Shown: positions 50,583-60,378, counted from the first letter of the stretch. The stretch is 64,000 nt of DNA from Mucilaginibacter ginkgonis (GCF_009754905.2 NZ_CP066775.1:2976001-3040000); one strand, 5' to 3'. Translations and numbers: made by a program. Notes: a model not told the origin generated them from the letters alone.

Positions 50583-52442
50583 TTAATTTACTTTGGTTGA
50601 TAACCAGTTATTTCTTAATGCTAATTGCGACGCCGAAGGCATTTTTCCTGCTTTCTCATAGGTAACTATCTCAAGCAACGGGTCGTCTTCTAACCTGATA
50701 CTTGTTTTATGTTCGCCGGTGCGGTTGCTGTATGTTACCTCGACCCTGTCACCCGGCTTTTTATCTTTTATTGCCGAGTTGAATGCGGCTTCGTCTGCAA
50801 TGGAATTGCCATCTACCGCAGTAATTACATCACCGGCATCTAATCCAGCCTTGTATACAGGGGTGCCGAATGTAGTGCTCGCGGCGATTACCAGGCCTTT
50901 GCCTGCACCACGCGAACCGCCTTCACTAAAGCGGCCGCCTTGCGCGGCAATTCTGCCTGCCCAGGCTACATTCGGGCGTGCAGGCCTTAATACCAGCCCG
51001 GCTTTATCTAACCAGGCAGCGTAATCATGCTTTCCGCTTCCATAAATAAATTCCTGAAAGAAACCGTTCGCAAATTTGGCATCCTTTGTTAATGCTGCCA
51101 GTTCGGTTTGCGCATCCGCGACGGTGTAAGGTTTGCTAACATCGGGGTGAGCCACCCACATGCGGCGCATAAAATCGTCGAGTGTCAGGTTAAACCGGCT
51201 GCGTAGTTGCAGATCAAGGGCCAAGGCGGTTGCACCACCGTAGGTGTAATAGCTTAAAAACATATTGTTTTTATTCGTCGCGTCAACCGCCACACCCGCG
51301 TCTGCGAAAACAGCATATCGGCTGTTATCTATTGCCGAATATTTTGTGCCGCCCGGCGTGTTGAGTATTGAATTCACCAGCCCTGCAGCAGATCGGTAAA
51401 AATCTTCGGGTGTGTCAAAGCCTGCGCGTTCCAGCAGTAAACCGCCGTAATACTGAGTAAACCCTTCGGCCAGCCAAAGTTCGTTACTCATATTGGCGTG
51501 TTCAAAGTTAAACGGCTCCAATGTTTTGGGGCGGATGCGCTCTACATTCCAGCTGTGAAAGTACTCGTGAGCGAAAGTGCCCAGCAAGCGTTTTTCGTTA
51601 CCCTCTATTTTAGCCGCAGGTTGAACTATACAGGTAGAATTGCGGTGTTCCATGCCGTCGCCGCTTACGGTTGGGTAAACATCATCAAGAAAAGTGTAGT
51701 TACCGTAATCATAGTTTGGCAGTTTGCCAAACACGGCCATCTCTTCCTGCACCAGGCGCTGTAACATTTTACTAAAATTGTCTATTACGTTCTGGCCGTC
51801 AACGCTATGTATAGTCAAATGTATGGCTTGCTTTCTGCCGTCGGGGTTTGTTACCTCCCAGCTGTTCTCCTTATAATCGGCAAGTTCCGTTGGGCTGTCC
51901 ATTACGTATTGAAGGTCCGGCCCAGAATAAGTATTATTGCCCTCCGGCTTCAATTGCGTGGCAACCCGCCAGTTGTTTGCTTTCAACTCGTTGAAGTGAA
52001 TGCGGATAGGCCTTTTATCGAAACCGTAAGCCCACATTAAAGTGCCGGGCATGTTTAAATGCGCGTGGCTTTCATCAAGGCCTACATAAGTACCGTCGGT
52101 CCAGTTGCCAAACAGCGTGTAGGTGATCTTAACATCTGCACCATGAGCAGGCACGGTATAGACGTCGCCCTCTACTTTATCAATTTTAATAGGCGTGCCC
52201 TTACCGTCAAACGCTTTTACGTTATACACGTTTTTCCCAAATTCGTGGGTAGCATACCTGCCCGGTGATGAGCGGCTCATCCTAACCTTTAACGGCCCGG
52301 CTGGTACCGCAGAAAGTTTCATAGTTATCTCGGCCTCGTGATGCTTGATGTTCGGGAATGAAAATTCGTAAACAACCGGGTTTTGAGCAAATGAAGACGC
52401 CCATACTGCAGAAGCGCAGGCAGCGAGTAGTAGTTTTTTCAT
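50583..52442 (-). CDS. M61-family metallopeptidase with PDZ domain, secreted
   Basis: 619 residues with a signal peptide ending at ASSFAQN. N-terminal beta domain, gluzincin motif AHEYFHSWNVERIRPK (HExxH) with the third ligand in WLAEGFTQYYGG, and a C-terminal PDZ domain (FGTPVYKAGLDAGDVITAVDG). Glycyl-aminopeptidase-like peptidases of this family process acidic or Gly-rich peptides. The next gene, only 4 bp later, is another secreted peptidase, so both likely work in peptide breakdown. Confidence 0.92.
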   Translation of the reverse strand: MKKLLLAACASAVWASSFAQNPVVYEFSFPNIKHHEAEITMKLSAVPAGPLKVRMSRSSPGRYATHEFGKNVYNVKAFDGKGTPIKIDKVEGDVYTVPAHGADVKITYTLFGNWTDGTYVGLDESHAHLNMPGTLMWAYGFDKRPIRIHFNELKANNWRVATQLKPEGNNTYSGPDLQYVMDSPTELADYKENSWEVTNPDGRKQAIHLTIHSVDGQNVIDNFSKMLQRLVQEEMAVFGKLPNYDYGNYTFLDDVYPTVSGDGMEHRNSTCIVQPAAKIEGNEKRLLGTFAHEYFHSWNVERIRPKTLEPFNFEHANMSNELWLAEGFTQYYGGLLLERAGFDTPEDFYRSAAGLVNSILNTPGGTKYSAIDNSRYAVFADAGVAVDATNKNNMFLSYYTYGGATALALDLQLRSRFNLTLDDFMRRMWVAHPDVSKPYTVADAQTELAALTKDAKFANGFFQEFIYGSGKHDYAAWLDKAGLVLRPARPNVAWAGRIAAQGGRFSEGGSRGAGKGLVIAASTTFGTPVYKAGLDAGDVITAVDGNSIADEAAFNSAIKDKKPGDRVEVTYSNRTGEHKTSIRLEDDPLLEIVTYEKAGKMPSASQLALRNNWLSTKVN

Positions 52443-52485
52443 GTTAACAATGTAGTGCGTCTAAAATAACATTTAAGGCCCACAC

Positions 52486-52519
52486 TTTGCCATCATACGT
52501 AGGCTTATAATTAACTTTG
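52486..52519 (+). promoter_or_regulatory. Bacteroidota-type promoter with very short leader
   Basis: TTTG (52486-52489), 22-nt spacer, TAACTTTG (52512-52519); the ATG is at 52525, so the transcript would begin about at the start codon. Confidence 0.55.
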
Positions 52520-52524
52520 CCCCA

Positions 52525-52746
52525 ATGGATCCATACGCGGCACGCCTATACGAAATGAAACTGGTTGAAATTTATAAGCGCACCGAGTGGCTGCATTATG
52601 AGATCAGTCAGAATGATTTTGTAAAACTATTTCATGTTGAGATTAAAAATGGCAAACCCATCCGTCCCGAAAAACCCGAAGGCTTCGATCTTGACCGCGA
52701 TACCCTCCTTGCTGTATTAGTGGCTTTCCGCCAGGCGTTCAGCTGA
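52525..52746 (+). CDS. Small conserved-looking hypothetical protein
   Basis: 73 residues, soluble, charged. No named motif; WLHYEISQNDFVKLFHVEIKNGKPI suggests an alpha-beta fold. It has its own promoter 5 bp ahead of the ATG and is divergent from the M61 gene. Probably real because of the promoter and clean frame. Confidence 0.6.
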   Translation: MDPYAARLYEMKLVEIYKRTEWLHYEISQNDFVKLFHVEIKNGKPIRPEKPEGFDLDRDTLLAVLVAFRQAFS

Positions 52747-52747
52747 T

Positions 52748-53920
52748 CTACAAATAACTTAGCCACCAATCTTTTCGTCGTTGCTTCACTTTCATAAACC
52801 AGCGGCAGGGGAAATATAATACTGCCACAACAAATATCCATATCAGGTAAACTACCGGCAGGCCAAAACCCCATGTGGTGCTTTGGATACCCATACCGCT
52901 TAATTTGTGCAGATCGAAGCCTATAGCTATCGCCAGCAATACTTGCGTTAAGTGAATAATGTAAATATGCGGCACGTAATAAAAGAACGGCACCCGGCCG
53001 TAGACGGTGAAGAACCGGCTTACGGGATTATTAACCTTTTCTAACAGTGCCAGTGAGATTATGGCGATGCTTAACGTCATCAAGGTGTATAACAGCGATG
53101 GCGGATATTTCTGACAGCTAACATAAGCGCCAACACCCTTTATAAAATTGTCTTGCAGCAACCATGGGCGCGGGTCGCCATAAATGTTTACCCAGCGCAT
53201 AAATAAAAACAAAAACAGTGCAAAGCCGCCGATGGTGAATAGCAGCTTCCGGCGCACATCGGGTGCCAGCTTGAACACCGTACCTAAAAAATATCCTGTG
53301 GCCATGATGCCCATCCATGGCAGCACCGGATACAGCATAAATATGCCGCGGTTAACGCCTGTAGCATAAAATCCTAATTGATGTATCGCTAACCAACAAA
53401 GTTGATATTTACCGAAAGAAACGGCTGTGATACCATCCAGCATGTTATGCCCAAACACAATAAGTAAACCGACAATGCCTATTGCCACCGGCCTTAAGCC
53501 AATGAAGATCAGCAGCGACAAAAACAGCATACTGCAGCCAATGGCCCAGATCACCTGGGCTGCAAAGACATGAAAGCCCGGGTCAAAGCTCCAGCCGAAA
53601 CCGATAAGCGTAAACTCTAAAAAGATAAGCCACAATCCCCGCTTTAATAAAAATGCCGCCCGCTCATTCTTCGATGCCTTTTTTGATAATGATAGATAAG
53701 CACTCACGCCAGATAGCATTACAAAAGTTGGCGCGCAAAAATGCGTGATCCACCGGGTAAAGAACAACAGGGGCGATGTTTTAGTAAGATCCAGCGGGTC
53801 GTATTGCACATTACTGAAAAAGTCGCGAACGTGATCTAAGGCCATAATGACCATCACTATACCCCTCAGGATATCAATAGACGCGATGCGTTGCTTGTTC
53901 ACAAAACTGGCAGCTTGCAT
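52748..53920 (-). CDS. DUF1624/HGSNAT-like acyltransferase membrane protein
   Basis: 390 residues with about ten membrane helices. N-terminal KQRIASIDILRGIVMVIMALDHVRDFF and APTFVMLSGVSAYLSL are hallmarks of the DUF1624 family related to heparan-alpha-glucosaminide N-acetyltransferase, with the His in ALDHVRD. It likely moves an acyl group across the inner membrane onto a sugar. The acceptor is unknown. Confidence 0.88.
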   Translation of the reverse strand: MQAASFVNKQRIASIDILRGIVMVIMALDHVRDFFSNVQYDPLDLTKTSPLLFFTRWITHFCAPTFVMLSGVSAYLSLSKKASKNERAAFLLKRGLWLIFLEFTLIGFGWSFDPGFHVFAAQVIWAIGCSMLFLSLLIFIGLRPVAIGIVGLLIVFGHNMLDGITAVSFGKYQLCWLAIHQLGFYATGVNRGIFMLYPVLPWMGIMATGYFLGTVFKLAPDVRRKLLFTIGGFALFLFLFMRWVNIYGDPRPWLLQDNFIKGVGAYVSCQKYPPSLLYTLMTLSIAIISLALLEKVNNPVSRFFTVYGRVPFFYYVPHIYIIHLTQVLLAIAIGFDLHKLSGMGIQSTTWGFGLPVVYLIWIFVVAVLYFPCRWFMKVKQRRKDWWLSYL

Positions 53921-54000
53921 AAAAGGCTGGTTGTAAATAGGTTGGCTTAAATATGCGATTTATAGCGGGTAAATAAAACTGCCGGTATCATCTTTCATTA

Positions 54001-55329
54001 TCAATCGTTTAACACCACTTTGCGACGGTATCTTTTAGCAAGTTGCCAGCCTAACTCGGCTGTGATTAAAGCTATACCTGCGAAGATCAACGGCTTTAAT
54101 GCAGAGCCGGCTGCAATGAGTGTGCCGCCTAACGCGGCAATATAAACCAAGGTTGGCAAAGCCATAAAAATGCAAAGCCCGGTTATCCCTAAGGGGATTT
54201 TAAATGGTCGTACCGCATCAGGGCGCTTTATCCGTGTTACGATTAGCGTTACGTATTCTAAAAATAACCCGGCGCCATAAACGGTAACATCTATGATCAC
54301 CAATTCGTCGAAAGACCAAAGTACCATCACGCTTATTACCAGCGAGCATAAGATTATTGACCGGTAAGGTGTCTCATATTTTGAGTGTGTTTTAGTCAAC
54401 CCAACAGGCAGTAAACCATCATCGGCCATAACCATTGGTATGCGCGAAACCGATAGCAGTACAGCCGTGTAAATACCCATCGCGCTGGCCATACCCCCGG
54501 CGGCTATTAGTGCGCCAAGCCACTTGCCGGCAATGAATTCGCCCAAAACAGGAAAGCGCTCATTACTTAAGACGTTATAATCTATCCCAGACCGTTGCGC
54601 GACAAATATCGTCACCAGATATATGGCTATCACCATAGCGAAGGCGATAAATACCGCTTTTAAGTACGTGCGCACAGGTTGTTCTACCTCGCCTGCGTAG
54701 GTTGTGATATTGTCCCATCCCAGACAGTTCCACATTACAATGTACAACGCCATGCCAACCGAAGAAAACTTTAACGGTGTTGCAGCGCCTGTAACTTGCG
54801 GATGTGCAAAGGTGTGATGCATCATTGCCGCGATGAACAATACTACAAAAGGCCCTAACACGGCAACACTAAGAATTACAGAAATGCGGCCTACTTGCTT
54901 TATCCCCCAAACGTTGATCAAAGCTGACAGCCAGATAAAAACTAAGCAAACCGGTAACTGCCATTGCTGCATCCAAGGGAAAAAGTACGAGGCATACTGT
55001 ACAAACATTACCGGGTAAATGGCCAGATCTATAAAAGTGTAGAGCCACGTCCACCAGCCCTCGTAAAATCCAAAGCGCAGGCCCAGTGCGTTTTTAACCC
55101 ATTGATAGTAGCCCCCTTCTATCGGCATCATGCTGTTTAGTTCGGCAACGGTAAGTATGGCAGGCACGTCCCACAGTATAGGCGTAACGAATAGTATGAT
55201 GATAGCGTAGTGAGAACCCGCGTAACTGAGCAATGATTCTAAACCGTACGGCCCGCCGGAAACGGTAAAAAAAATGATAAAGACCAGTTGAAATAACCTG
55301 ATCTTTTTAGGTGCGCCGCCTTTAGCCAT
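54001..55329 (-). CDS. APC-superfamily amino acid permease
   Basis: 442 residues with about twelve helices. The consensus entry segment FTVSGGPYGLESLLSYAG and EGGYYQWVKNALGLRFGF, and WNCLGWDNITTYAGEVEQPVRTY, mark the amino acid-polyamine-organocation family. Substrate not readable. Single gene. Confidence 0.92.
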   Translation of the reverse strand: MAKGGAPKKIRLFQLVFIIFFTVSGGPYGLESLLSYAGSHYAIIILFVTPILWDVPAILTVAELNSMMPIEGGYYQWVKNALGLRFGFYEGWWTWLYTFIDLAIYPVMFVQYASYFFPWMQQWQLPVCLVFIWLSALINVWGIKQVGRISVILSVAVLGPFVVLFIAAMMHHTFAHPQVTGAATPLKFSSVGMALYIVMWNCLGWDNITTYAGEVEQPVRTYLKAVFIAFAMVIAIYLVTIFVAQRSGIDYNVLSNERFPVLGEFIAGKWLGALIAAGGMASAMGIYTAVLLSVSRIPMVMADDGLLPVGLTKTHSKYETPYRSIILCSLVISVMVLWSFDELVIIDVTVYGAGLFLEYVTLIVTRIKRPDAVRPFKIPLGITGLCIFMALPTLVYIAALGGTLIAAGSALKPLIFAGIALITAELGWQLAKRYRRKVVLND

Positions 55330-55637
55330 ACCCGGCTAAGTTAATAATTGCCTGCCACACTGTTAGCCGGGTGTTAATTTTTAGCTCCTGAGGTTAAGTT
55401 TTGAATTTTACTGTATACCATTTTGGTTTTTGGTATAAAAAATGCTATGTTAGCATAATAATTTACACGCCATGAAAAAGGAACTTATAGATTTCTCGAA
55501 CCGGATAGATGAGCAATTCGACGCGGCAGAAAAAAGCCACAATACCTGGTGGGATATGTTTTGGGCAATTTTTGCTTAAAGCCGGCTTTGGGAATTAGCA
55601 TTTAGGGTTTAAATAATTGGGTTAACTTTGCAGCCTG
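55330..55637. other. Intergenic region with palindromes and a possible small gene
   Basis: TATACC (55414-55419)/GGTATA (55432-55437) and ATGCTA-TGT-TAGCAT (55442-55456) are inverted repeats just ahead of a 35-codon frame at 55472-55579. Otherwise empty. Confidence 0.5.
55472..55579 (+). CDS. Possible 35-residue small protein
   Basis: ATG to TAA frame encoding a charged start (MKKELIDFSNRIDEQFDAAEK) and a Trp-rich end (NTWWDMFWAIFA), which could form an amphipathic, membrane-seeking helix. No Shine-Dalgarno is seen; hairpins lie just upstream. Coding status is unproven. Confidence 0.35.
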   Translation: MKKELIDFSNRIDEQFDAAEKSHNTWWDMFWAIFA

Positions 55638-57044
55638 ATGAAAGTACGCCCCGCTAACGCCGTTTTTGAAAATGTAAACATTATTGACATTGCCGAAGAA
55701 GGCAAAGGTGTAGGCAAGACTGACGACCTGGTGCTTTTCATTGAAAAGGCCGTGCCGGGTGACATTGTTGATGTTGAAGTTTATCGCAAAAAGAAAAACT
55801 TTGGCGAGGCTAAGATAATCCATCTAAAACAACTTTCTGCGTATCGTACCGAGCCCTTCTGCGAACACTTTGGCACTTGCGGCGGCTGCAAATGGCAACA
55901 CATGACCTATGAAGCCCAGCTGCAATTCAAACAAAAATCTGTTGCTGATGCATTAAGCCGCCTGGCCAAATTGGATGTAAGCAATATGCTGCCCATTGTG
56001 CCGTCTCCGCACGACAGGTATTATCGTAACAAACTCGAGTTTACCTTCTCTGATAAACGCTGGCTGTACGATGGCGAGAACCGCGAGTCTGAGACGCTGG
56101 ACATGAATGCCCTGGGTTTTCACATCCCCGGCAGGTTTGACAAGATCCTTGATGTTAAACACTGCTATTTGCAGGAAGACCCATCGAACGATCTGCGCAA
56201 CGCCATTCGCGATTTTGCGAAAGAGCACAACATAAGCTTCTACAATTTAAAGCACCACGAAGGCGCGCTTCGTAACCTTATCATCCGCACATCGTCGAGC
56301 GGAGAACTGATGGTGATCGTTGTTTTCGCATACCCGGAAGAAGGACAAGTTGAGTTGTTGATGGAATATGTGCAAAGGCATTTCCCGCAGATCACGTCCT
56401 TGCTGTATATCATCAATCAAAAGAAGAACGATACTATTTTTGATCAGGAAGTAATTACCTGGAATGGCCCGCAATATATTCACGAGGGCATGGACGAGGT
56501 GATATTCCGTATCGGTCCAAAATCCTTTTACCAAACAAACGCGGTACAGGCCAAACGCTTATACGAAATAACCCGCGATTTTGCAGAGTTTACCGGTAAC
56601 GAATTGGTTTATGACCTGTACACCGGTGCAGGCACTATTGCCAATTTTATTGCCAAACATGTAAATAAGGTGGTGGGGGTAGAGTATGTACCCTCTGCTA
56701 TTGAGGATGCCAAGATCAACTCTAATATTAATAATATTACTAATACCGATTTCTACGCAGGCGACATGAAAGATGTGCTTGATCAAAACTTTACCGCTAC
56801 GCACGGCAAACCCGACGTGATCATTACAGATCCGCCCAGGGCGGGAATGCATGCCGATGTGGTTGCGAGACTGATGGAAATTGAGGCAGAAAAGATAGTG
56901 TATGTAAGCTGCAACCCGGCAACACAAGCCCGCGATATGCTGGTACTAAATGAAAAGTACGATGTAGTAAAAATTCAGCCGGTAGACATGTTTCCGCACA
57001 CACAACACGTGGAAAATGTGTTGTTATTGAAATTGAAGAAATAA
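55638..57044 (+). CDS. rlmD: 23S rRNA (uracil-5-)-methyltransferase RlmD
   Basis: 468 residues. N-terminal TRAM domain, a [4Fe-4S] cluster region CEHFGTCGGCKWQHM, SAM-binding VYDLYTGAGTIANF, catalytic Cys in YVSCNPATQARD, and DPPRAGMH. RlmC/RlmCD-type specificity cannot be excluded. A TAACTTTG -7 box ends 7 bp before the ATG, again suggesting almost no leader. Confidence 0.9.
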   Translation: MKVRPANAVFENVNIIDIAEEGKGVGKTDDLVLFIEKAVPGDIVDVEVYRKKKNFGEAKIIHLKQLSAYRTEPFCEHFGTCGGCKWQHMTYEAQLQFKQKSVADALSRLAKLDVSNMLPIVPSPHDRYYRNKLEFTFSDKRWLYDGENRESETLDMNALGFHIPGRFDKILDVKHCYLQEDPSNDLRNAIRDFAKEHNISFYNLKHHEGALRNLIIRTSSSGELMVIVVFAYPEEGQVELLMEYVQRHFPQITSLLYIINQKKNDTIFDQEVITWNGPQYIHEGMDEVIFRIGPKSFYQTNAVQAKRLYEITRDFAEFTGNELVYDLYTGAGTIANFIAKHVNKVVGVEYVPSAIEDAKINSNINNITNTDFYAGDMKDVLDQNFTATHGKPDVIITDPPRAGMHADVVARLMEIEAEKIVYVSCNPATQARDMLVLNEKYDVVKIQPVDMFPHTQHVENVLLLKLKK

Positions 57045-57055
57045 AAACAACTCAG

Positions 57056-57147
57056 TGTCATGCCGAACTTGTTTCGGCATCCCAAATGCAGGAATTGCCT
57101 GCTATAATTGATTGTCATATGAGATGCCGAAACAAGTTCGGCATGAC
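57056..57147. repeat. Paired-arm palindromic element, family A
   Basis: Left arm 57056-57081, right arm 57123-57147; arms identical to those at 14022-14131, with a different short spacer. Confidence 0.9.
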
Positions 57148-57158
57148 TTATTACTATT

Positions 57159-57548
57159 ATGAACCCCGAAGAACTCTTAAACGAAAACAGCGAGCGGCCA
57201 AAACAAAGCCCGCTGATAAGCCTGGAAACCGACCTAAAACTATTTAGCGAATCTATGCGCGAGGTTGCGGTAGAGATAATGGTCGAGGGCCTGTCGCGTT
57301 ACCCCATATTTGTAGCACATCAGCACGAAGTGAAACTGGGCGAAGAAATTTTCAACAAGGAAGAACTAAACACGGAATGGAATATCAACGCCTCGACACT
57401 GGAAGAATTTGTTGAACGCGGGGTTATCAAGAAAGAGCTGAAACAACGCTTTATTGACAGCTTTAAAAACCCGCATGAGTTTATGTGTGTTTTCGCGATA
57501 GTACCGGAGGGTGCCAACTTTGTGTTTTTTCCGTATTCAAAAGAATAA
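57159..57548 (+). CDS. Hypothetical protein
   Basis: 129 residues, soluble. A helical middle with MREVAVEIMVEGLSRYPIFVAHQHEVKLGE and a beta C-terminus (CVFAIVPEGANFVFFPY). I do not recognise a family with a known function. It precedes the phosphoribosyltransferase by 27 bp in the same direction and may be cotranscribed. Confidence 0.7.
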   Translation: MNPEELLNENSERPKQSPLISLETDLKLFSESMREVAVEIMVEGLSRYPIFVAHQHEVKLGEEIFNKEELNTEWNINASTLEEFVERGVIKKELKQRFIDSFKNPHEFMCVFAIVPEGANFVFFPYSKE

Positions 57549-57575
57549 GCTTAGTTTTAAAGCAATTAAATTGTC

Positions 57576-58085
57576 ATGACCGATAGCAGGCTGCTTATTT
57601 TAAACCGTGCCCAAATTCAGCAGAAGATCGACCGGATCGCTTATCAGCTTTTGGAAGATAATTTTGACGAAGATGAAATTGTGATTGCCGGCATACTGCC
57701 GCAAGGGAGTAACATTGCACTTCGGTTAAAAAGCATCCTTGAAAAGATCGCCAATTTTAAGATCACTTTTATAAACATCGAACTGGATAAACAAGCCAGT
57801 CAACTCGATTTCAAGCTTGATACATCGATAGAAGTCTGCAAAAACAAAGTGGTTATCCTGGTTGACGACGTACTCAACAGCGGTAAAACGCTTGCTTATG
57901 GGTTTGGGGTATTTTTAGATGTCCCTCTTAAAAAATTGCGCACGGTTGTACTCGTAGACCGCAACCATAAAAACTTCCCTGTTACTACAGATTACTCCGG
58001 CATTGCCTTATCGACACTTTTAAAAGAACATGTTGATGTAGTACTAACCGAAACCGGCGAAGGTGACGCGGTTTATCTGGGATAA
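57576..58085 (+). CDS. Phosphoribosyltransferase family protein
   Basis: 169 residues with the PRPP-binding VVILVDDVLNSGKTLAYG and a PyrR-like overall layout (AGILPQGSNIALRLKSIL). Could salvage uracil or another base or regulate pyrimidine genes; not decidable. Adjacent to aroK across a repeat, convergent. Confidence 0.88.
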   Translation: MTDSRLLILNRAQIQQKIDRIAYQLLEDNFDEDEIVIAGILPQGSNIALRLKSILEKIANFKITFINIELDKQASQLDFKLDTSIEVCKNKVVILVDDVLNSGKTLAYGFGVFLDVPLKKLRTVVLVDRNHKNFPVTTDYSGIALSTLLKEHVDVVLTETGEGDAVYLG

Positions 58086-58098
58086 TTTATAATAAAAG

Positions 58099-58181
58099 GT
58101 CATGCCGAACTCGTTTCGGCACCCCATATCTATTCCCAAATTTAATTATCCTCTGAGATGCCGAAACAAGTTCGGCATGAC
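58099..58181. repeat. Paired-arm palindromic element, family A
   Basis: Left arm 58099-58126 with ACTCG instead of ACTTG, right arm 58155-58181. It fills the gap between convergent genes. Confidence 0.85.
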
Positions 58182-58187
58182 TATCGT

Positions 58188-58691
58188 CTACTGTTTAAAA
58201 ATAATTGACTGCAACCTTTCGGCCGTCAAACTTAAGCCATCAGCTACTATGTTCGCTTGTAAGTAAAAAGGCTCGCGTTCAGCTAATTTTTCCGCAATAA
58301 ATTTTACCAATTCGTTGCCATGCTTGCCTTGCAATAAAGGGCGCTCTTCTTTCGCGTTTTCAAGGCGGCTGGCAAGAGCCGCCGGCGGAAGGTTAATGTA
58401 CACTACCTTGCCGTTAGCCTTCATCCAATTTATGTTATCAAAAAAACAGGGCAAACCGCCCCCGGTCGATATAACCTGATCATCACCCGTAATTACCGAT
58501 TTAAGCACCTCAGATTCCTTTGTTCTAAACCGTTCTTCGCCATAGGTGGCAAAATATTGTGCAATAGTGATTCCTTCTTGAGTTTCTAATACCTGGTCTA
58601 AATCAATAAAATCATAACTCAAACGGGAAGCAAGTTTACGGCCAAGCGTTGTTTTGCCGCAGCCCATAAAGCCTATCAAAAAGATCTTCAT
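58188..58691 (-). CDS. aroK: Shikimate kinase
   Basis: 167 residues. Walker A GFMGCGKTT, DLDQVLE, and GGGLPCF for shikimate binding, with the lid RLENAKEERPLLQ. Aromatic amino acid pathway. Last gene of a minus-strand operon; ATGA overlap with the upstream DoxX gene. Confidence 0.96.
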   Translation of the reverse strand: MKIFLIGFMGCGKTTLGRKLASRLSYDFIDLDQVLETQEGITIAQYFATYGEERFRTKESEVLKSVITGDDQVISTGGGLPCFFDNINWMKANGKVVYINLPPAALASRLENAKEERPLLQGKHGNELVKFIAEKLAEREPFYLQANIVADGLSLTAERLQSIIFKQ

Positions 58692-59839
58692 GGCTGCTTG
58701 CGAAAGTAGTGCTCAACAAAATAATCATACTTAGGCAAGGTATGGTAGTGCCACTTGCCGATAACGGTGCCCTCTTTCATCAGCATTACACCCGGATTAG
58801 CTCTTACCATGCTTTTCAGCGGAACGCCATCGGCATAGTAGATCTCAGAAACCAAGTGATGTTTTTTTGCGAATGCTGTGGCGTCTGTTGCTGACGCGGA
58901 TGTTAAAAATACCGTGCGGACATTGTAGTTTTCGGTCAGGTTTAACGCCAGGGCATTAATGCGGTTAACAGCATCTTCATCTGTATGGCGCAGGTCATAT
59001 GCCACTATCACCAGGTTATAAAAGGGATTTCCCAGCAGCTCTTTTGTGTAGTTGTTACCCTGGGCATCTTGAATCACCAGATCCGGAATTTTAGGCGTAA
59101 ACCCTTTCTTCACAAGGCGCGATTCCGGGTTGCCTACCACCTCCCAGTTAGCGTCTTTCCAAATACCAGTTTTAAGGTATTCCTTGTCGGTCATCACCTT
59201 TGTGGCTTTGGTCGCTTTGTTTTTAAGGTTGTAGGTTAGTTCAAACTCGTCGGGCTTTGCGCCGGGTGGGGTCACCATTTCTTGCGGCAAATTAGCGCCA
59301 ACTTTATACGGTAAAAAATCTAAGACAGGTAAAAAATTATAGGTGTATAAACCAACGCCGAAAGAGAATACTATAGCCAAAATCAACAGCGTGTCTTCTG
59401 TTCTTTTTTTAAACAAGGGCTTAATGTCTCGCCGTTGCTGAAAAACAACAAGTACTAAAACAAGCAGTATCAGATCCTTGCTGAACGATTGCCACGGCGT
59501 AAGCGGAATAGCATCGCCAAAGCAGCCGCAGGTTTGTACTACCTTAAAAGCTGCTGAGTAAAATGTAAGAAAAGCGAAGAAAATGATCAAAAGTAAGAGT
59601 CCCCATGCCACAGTGTTAATGCGTGTACCGATAAGCAGCGCGAAACCTAACAACATCTCCACGGCGCATAACATGATGGCTGCGATTAAAGCAAACCCGT
59701 CTAAAAACGTCATGTGGAACACTACGAAATATTCCTGCAGTTTGTAAGAAAACCCTAAAGGGTCGTTGGCTTTTATCAGGCCGGAGAATATGAATAACAG
59801 CCCCACCGCTATCCGGCATATCCAAACTAAGACTTTCAT
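58688..59839 (-). CDS. BT_3928-type DoxX-like membrane protein
   Basis: 383 residues. N-terminal DoxX/MauE-like four-helix membrane domain (RIAVGLLFIFSGLIKANDPLGFSYKLQEYF), then a C-terminal thioredoxin-like domain (LVIVAYDLRHTDED). This architecture is the BT_3928 family, always Bacteroidota. Its role is unknown, possibly redox at the membrane. Overlaps both neighbours by 4 bp. Confidence 0.88.
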   Translation of the reverse strand: MKVLVWICRIAVGLLFIFSGLIKANDPLGFSYKLQEYFVVFHMTFLDGFALIAAIMLCAVEMLLGFALLIGTRINTVAWGLLLLIIFFAFLTFYSAAFKVVQTCGCFGDAIPLTPWQSFSKDLILLVLVLVVFQQRRDIKPLFKKRTEDTLLILAIVFSFGVGLYTYNFLPVLDFLPYKVGANLPQEMVTPPGAKPDEFELTYNLKNKATKATKVMTDKEYLKTGIWKDANWEVVGNPESRLVKKGFTPKIPDLVIQDAQGNNYTKELLGNPFYNLVIVAYDLRHTDEDAVNRINALALNLTENYNVRTVFLTSASATDATAFAKKHHLVSEIYYADGVPLKSMVRANPGVMLMKEGTVIGKWHYHTLPKYDYFVEHYFRKQP

Positions 59840-60378
59840 GCCACCCCTAACTTAATAAGTGCGAAAACGGAATAATTTAGCATATCCTGGTAATTGGCAT
59901 TTACCCCTTCAGAGGCTACAGTTTGCCCCTTGTTATCTTCTATTTGCTTAACCCTAAATATTTTTTGCAGAATTAAGTCTGTTAATGAGCTGATACGCAT
60001 TTCCCGCCAAGCCTCGCCATAGTCATGGTTTTTAGCAAACATCAAGTCGCGGGTTTCATTTACTTTTGCGTCAAAAAGCGTCTCGACCTGTTCAACGGGG
60101 ATCTCCAGCGGCGCACCGTTGGCTTCCATTTCCAGCTGCATCATCGCGATAACGCAATAATTGACAATACCGATGTATTCTTCTGTAATGCCGTCGCCTA
60201 CCATTGATACTTGCTTCTCTTCCAGTGTGCGAATACGCTGCGCCTTAATAAATATTTGATCGGTTATAGAGGCGGGCCGCAGTATGCGCCAGGCCGTGCC
60301 ATAATCGCGGGTTTTTTTCAGAAAAAGCGTTTTGCAAACGTTAATAACGGCGTTGTACTCGGCAGTAGTATTGCTCAA
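59836..60378 (-). CDS. DUF1599 protein (two tandem DUF1599 domains)
   Basis: 180 residues from TTG. Each half carries a K-x-DYG-x-AWR-x-(L/M)R motif: TRDYGTAWRILRPAS and NHDYGEAWREMRISS. Linked to nucleotide-modification genes in other genomes, but function unproven. First gene of the operon with DoxX and aroK, divergent from folP. Confidence 0.88.
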   Translation of the reverse strand: MSNTTAEYNAVINVCKTLFLKKTRDYGTAWRILRPASITDQIFIKAQRIRTLEEKQVSMVGDGITEEYIGIVNYCVIAMMQLEMEANGAPLEIPVEQVETLFDAKVNETRDLMFAKNHDYGEAWREMRISSLTDLILQKIFRVKQIEDNKGQTVASEGVNANYQDMLNYSVFALIKLGVA

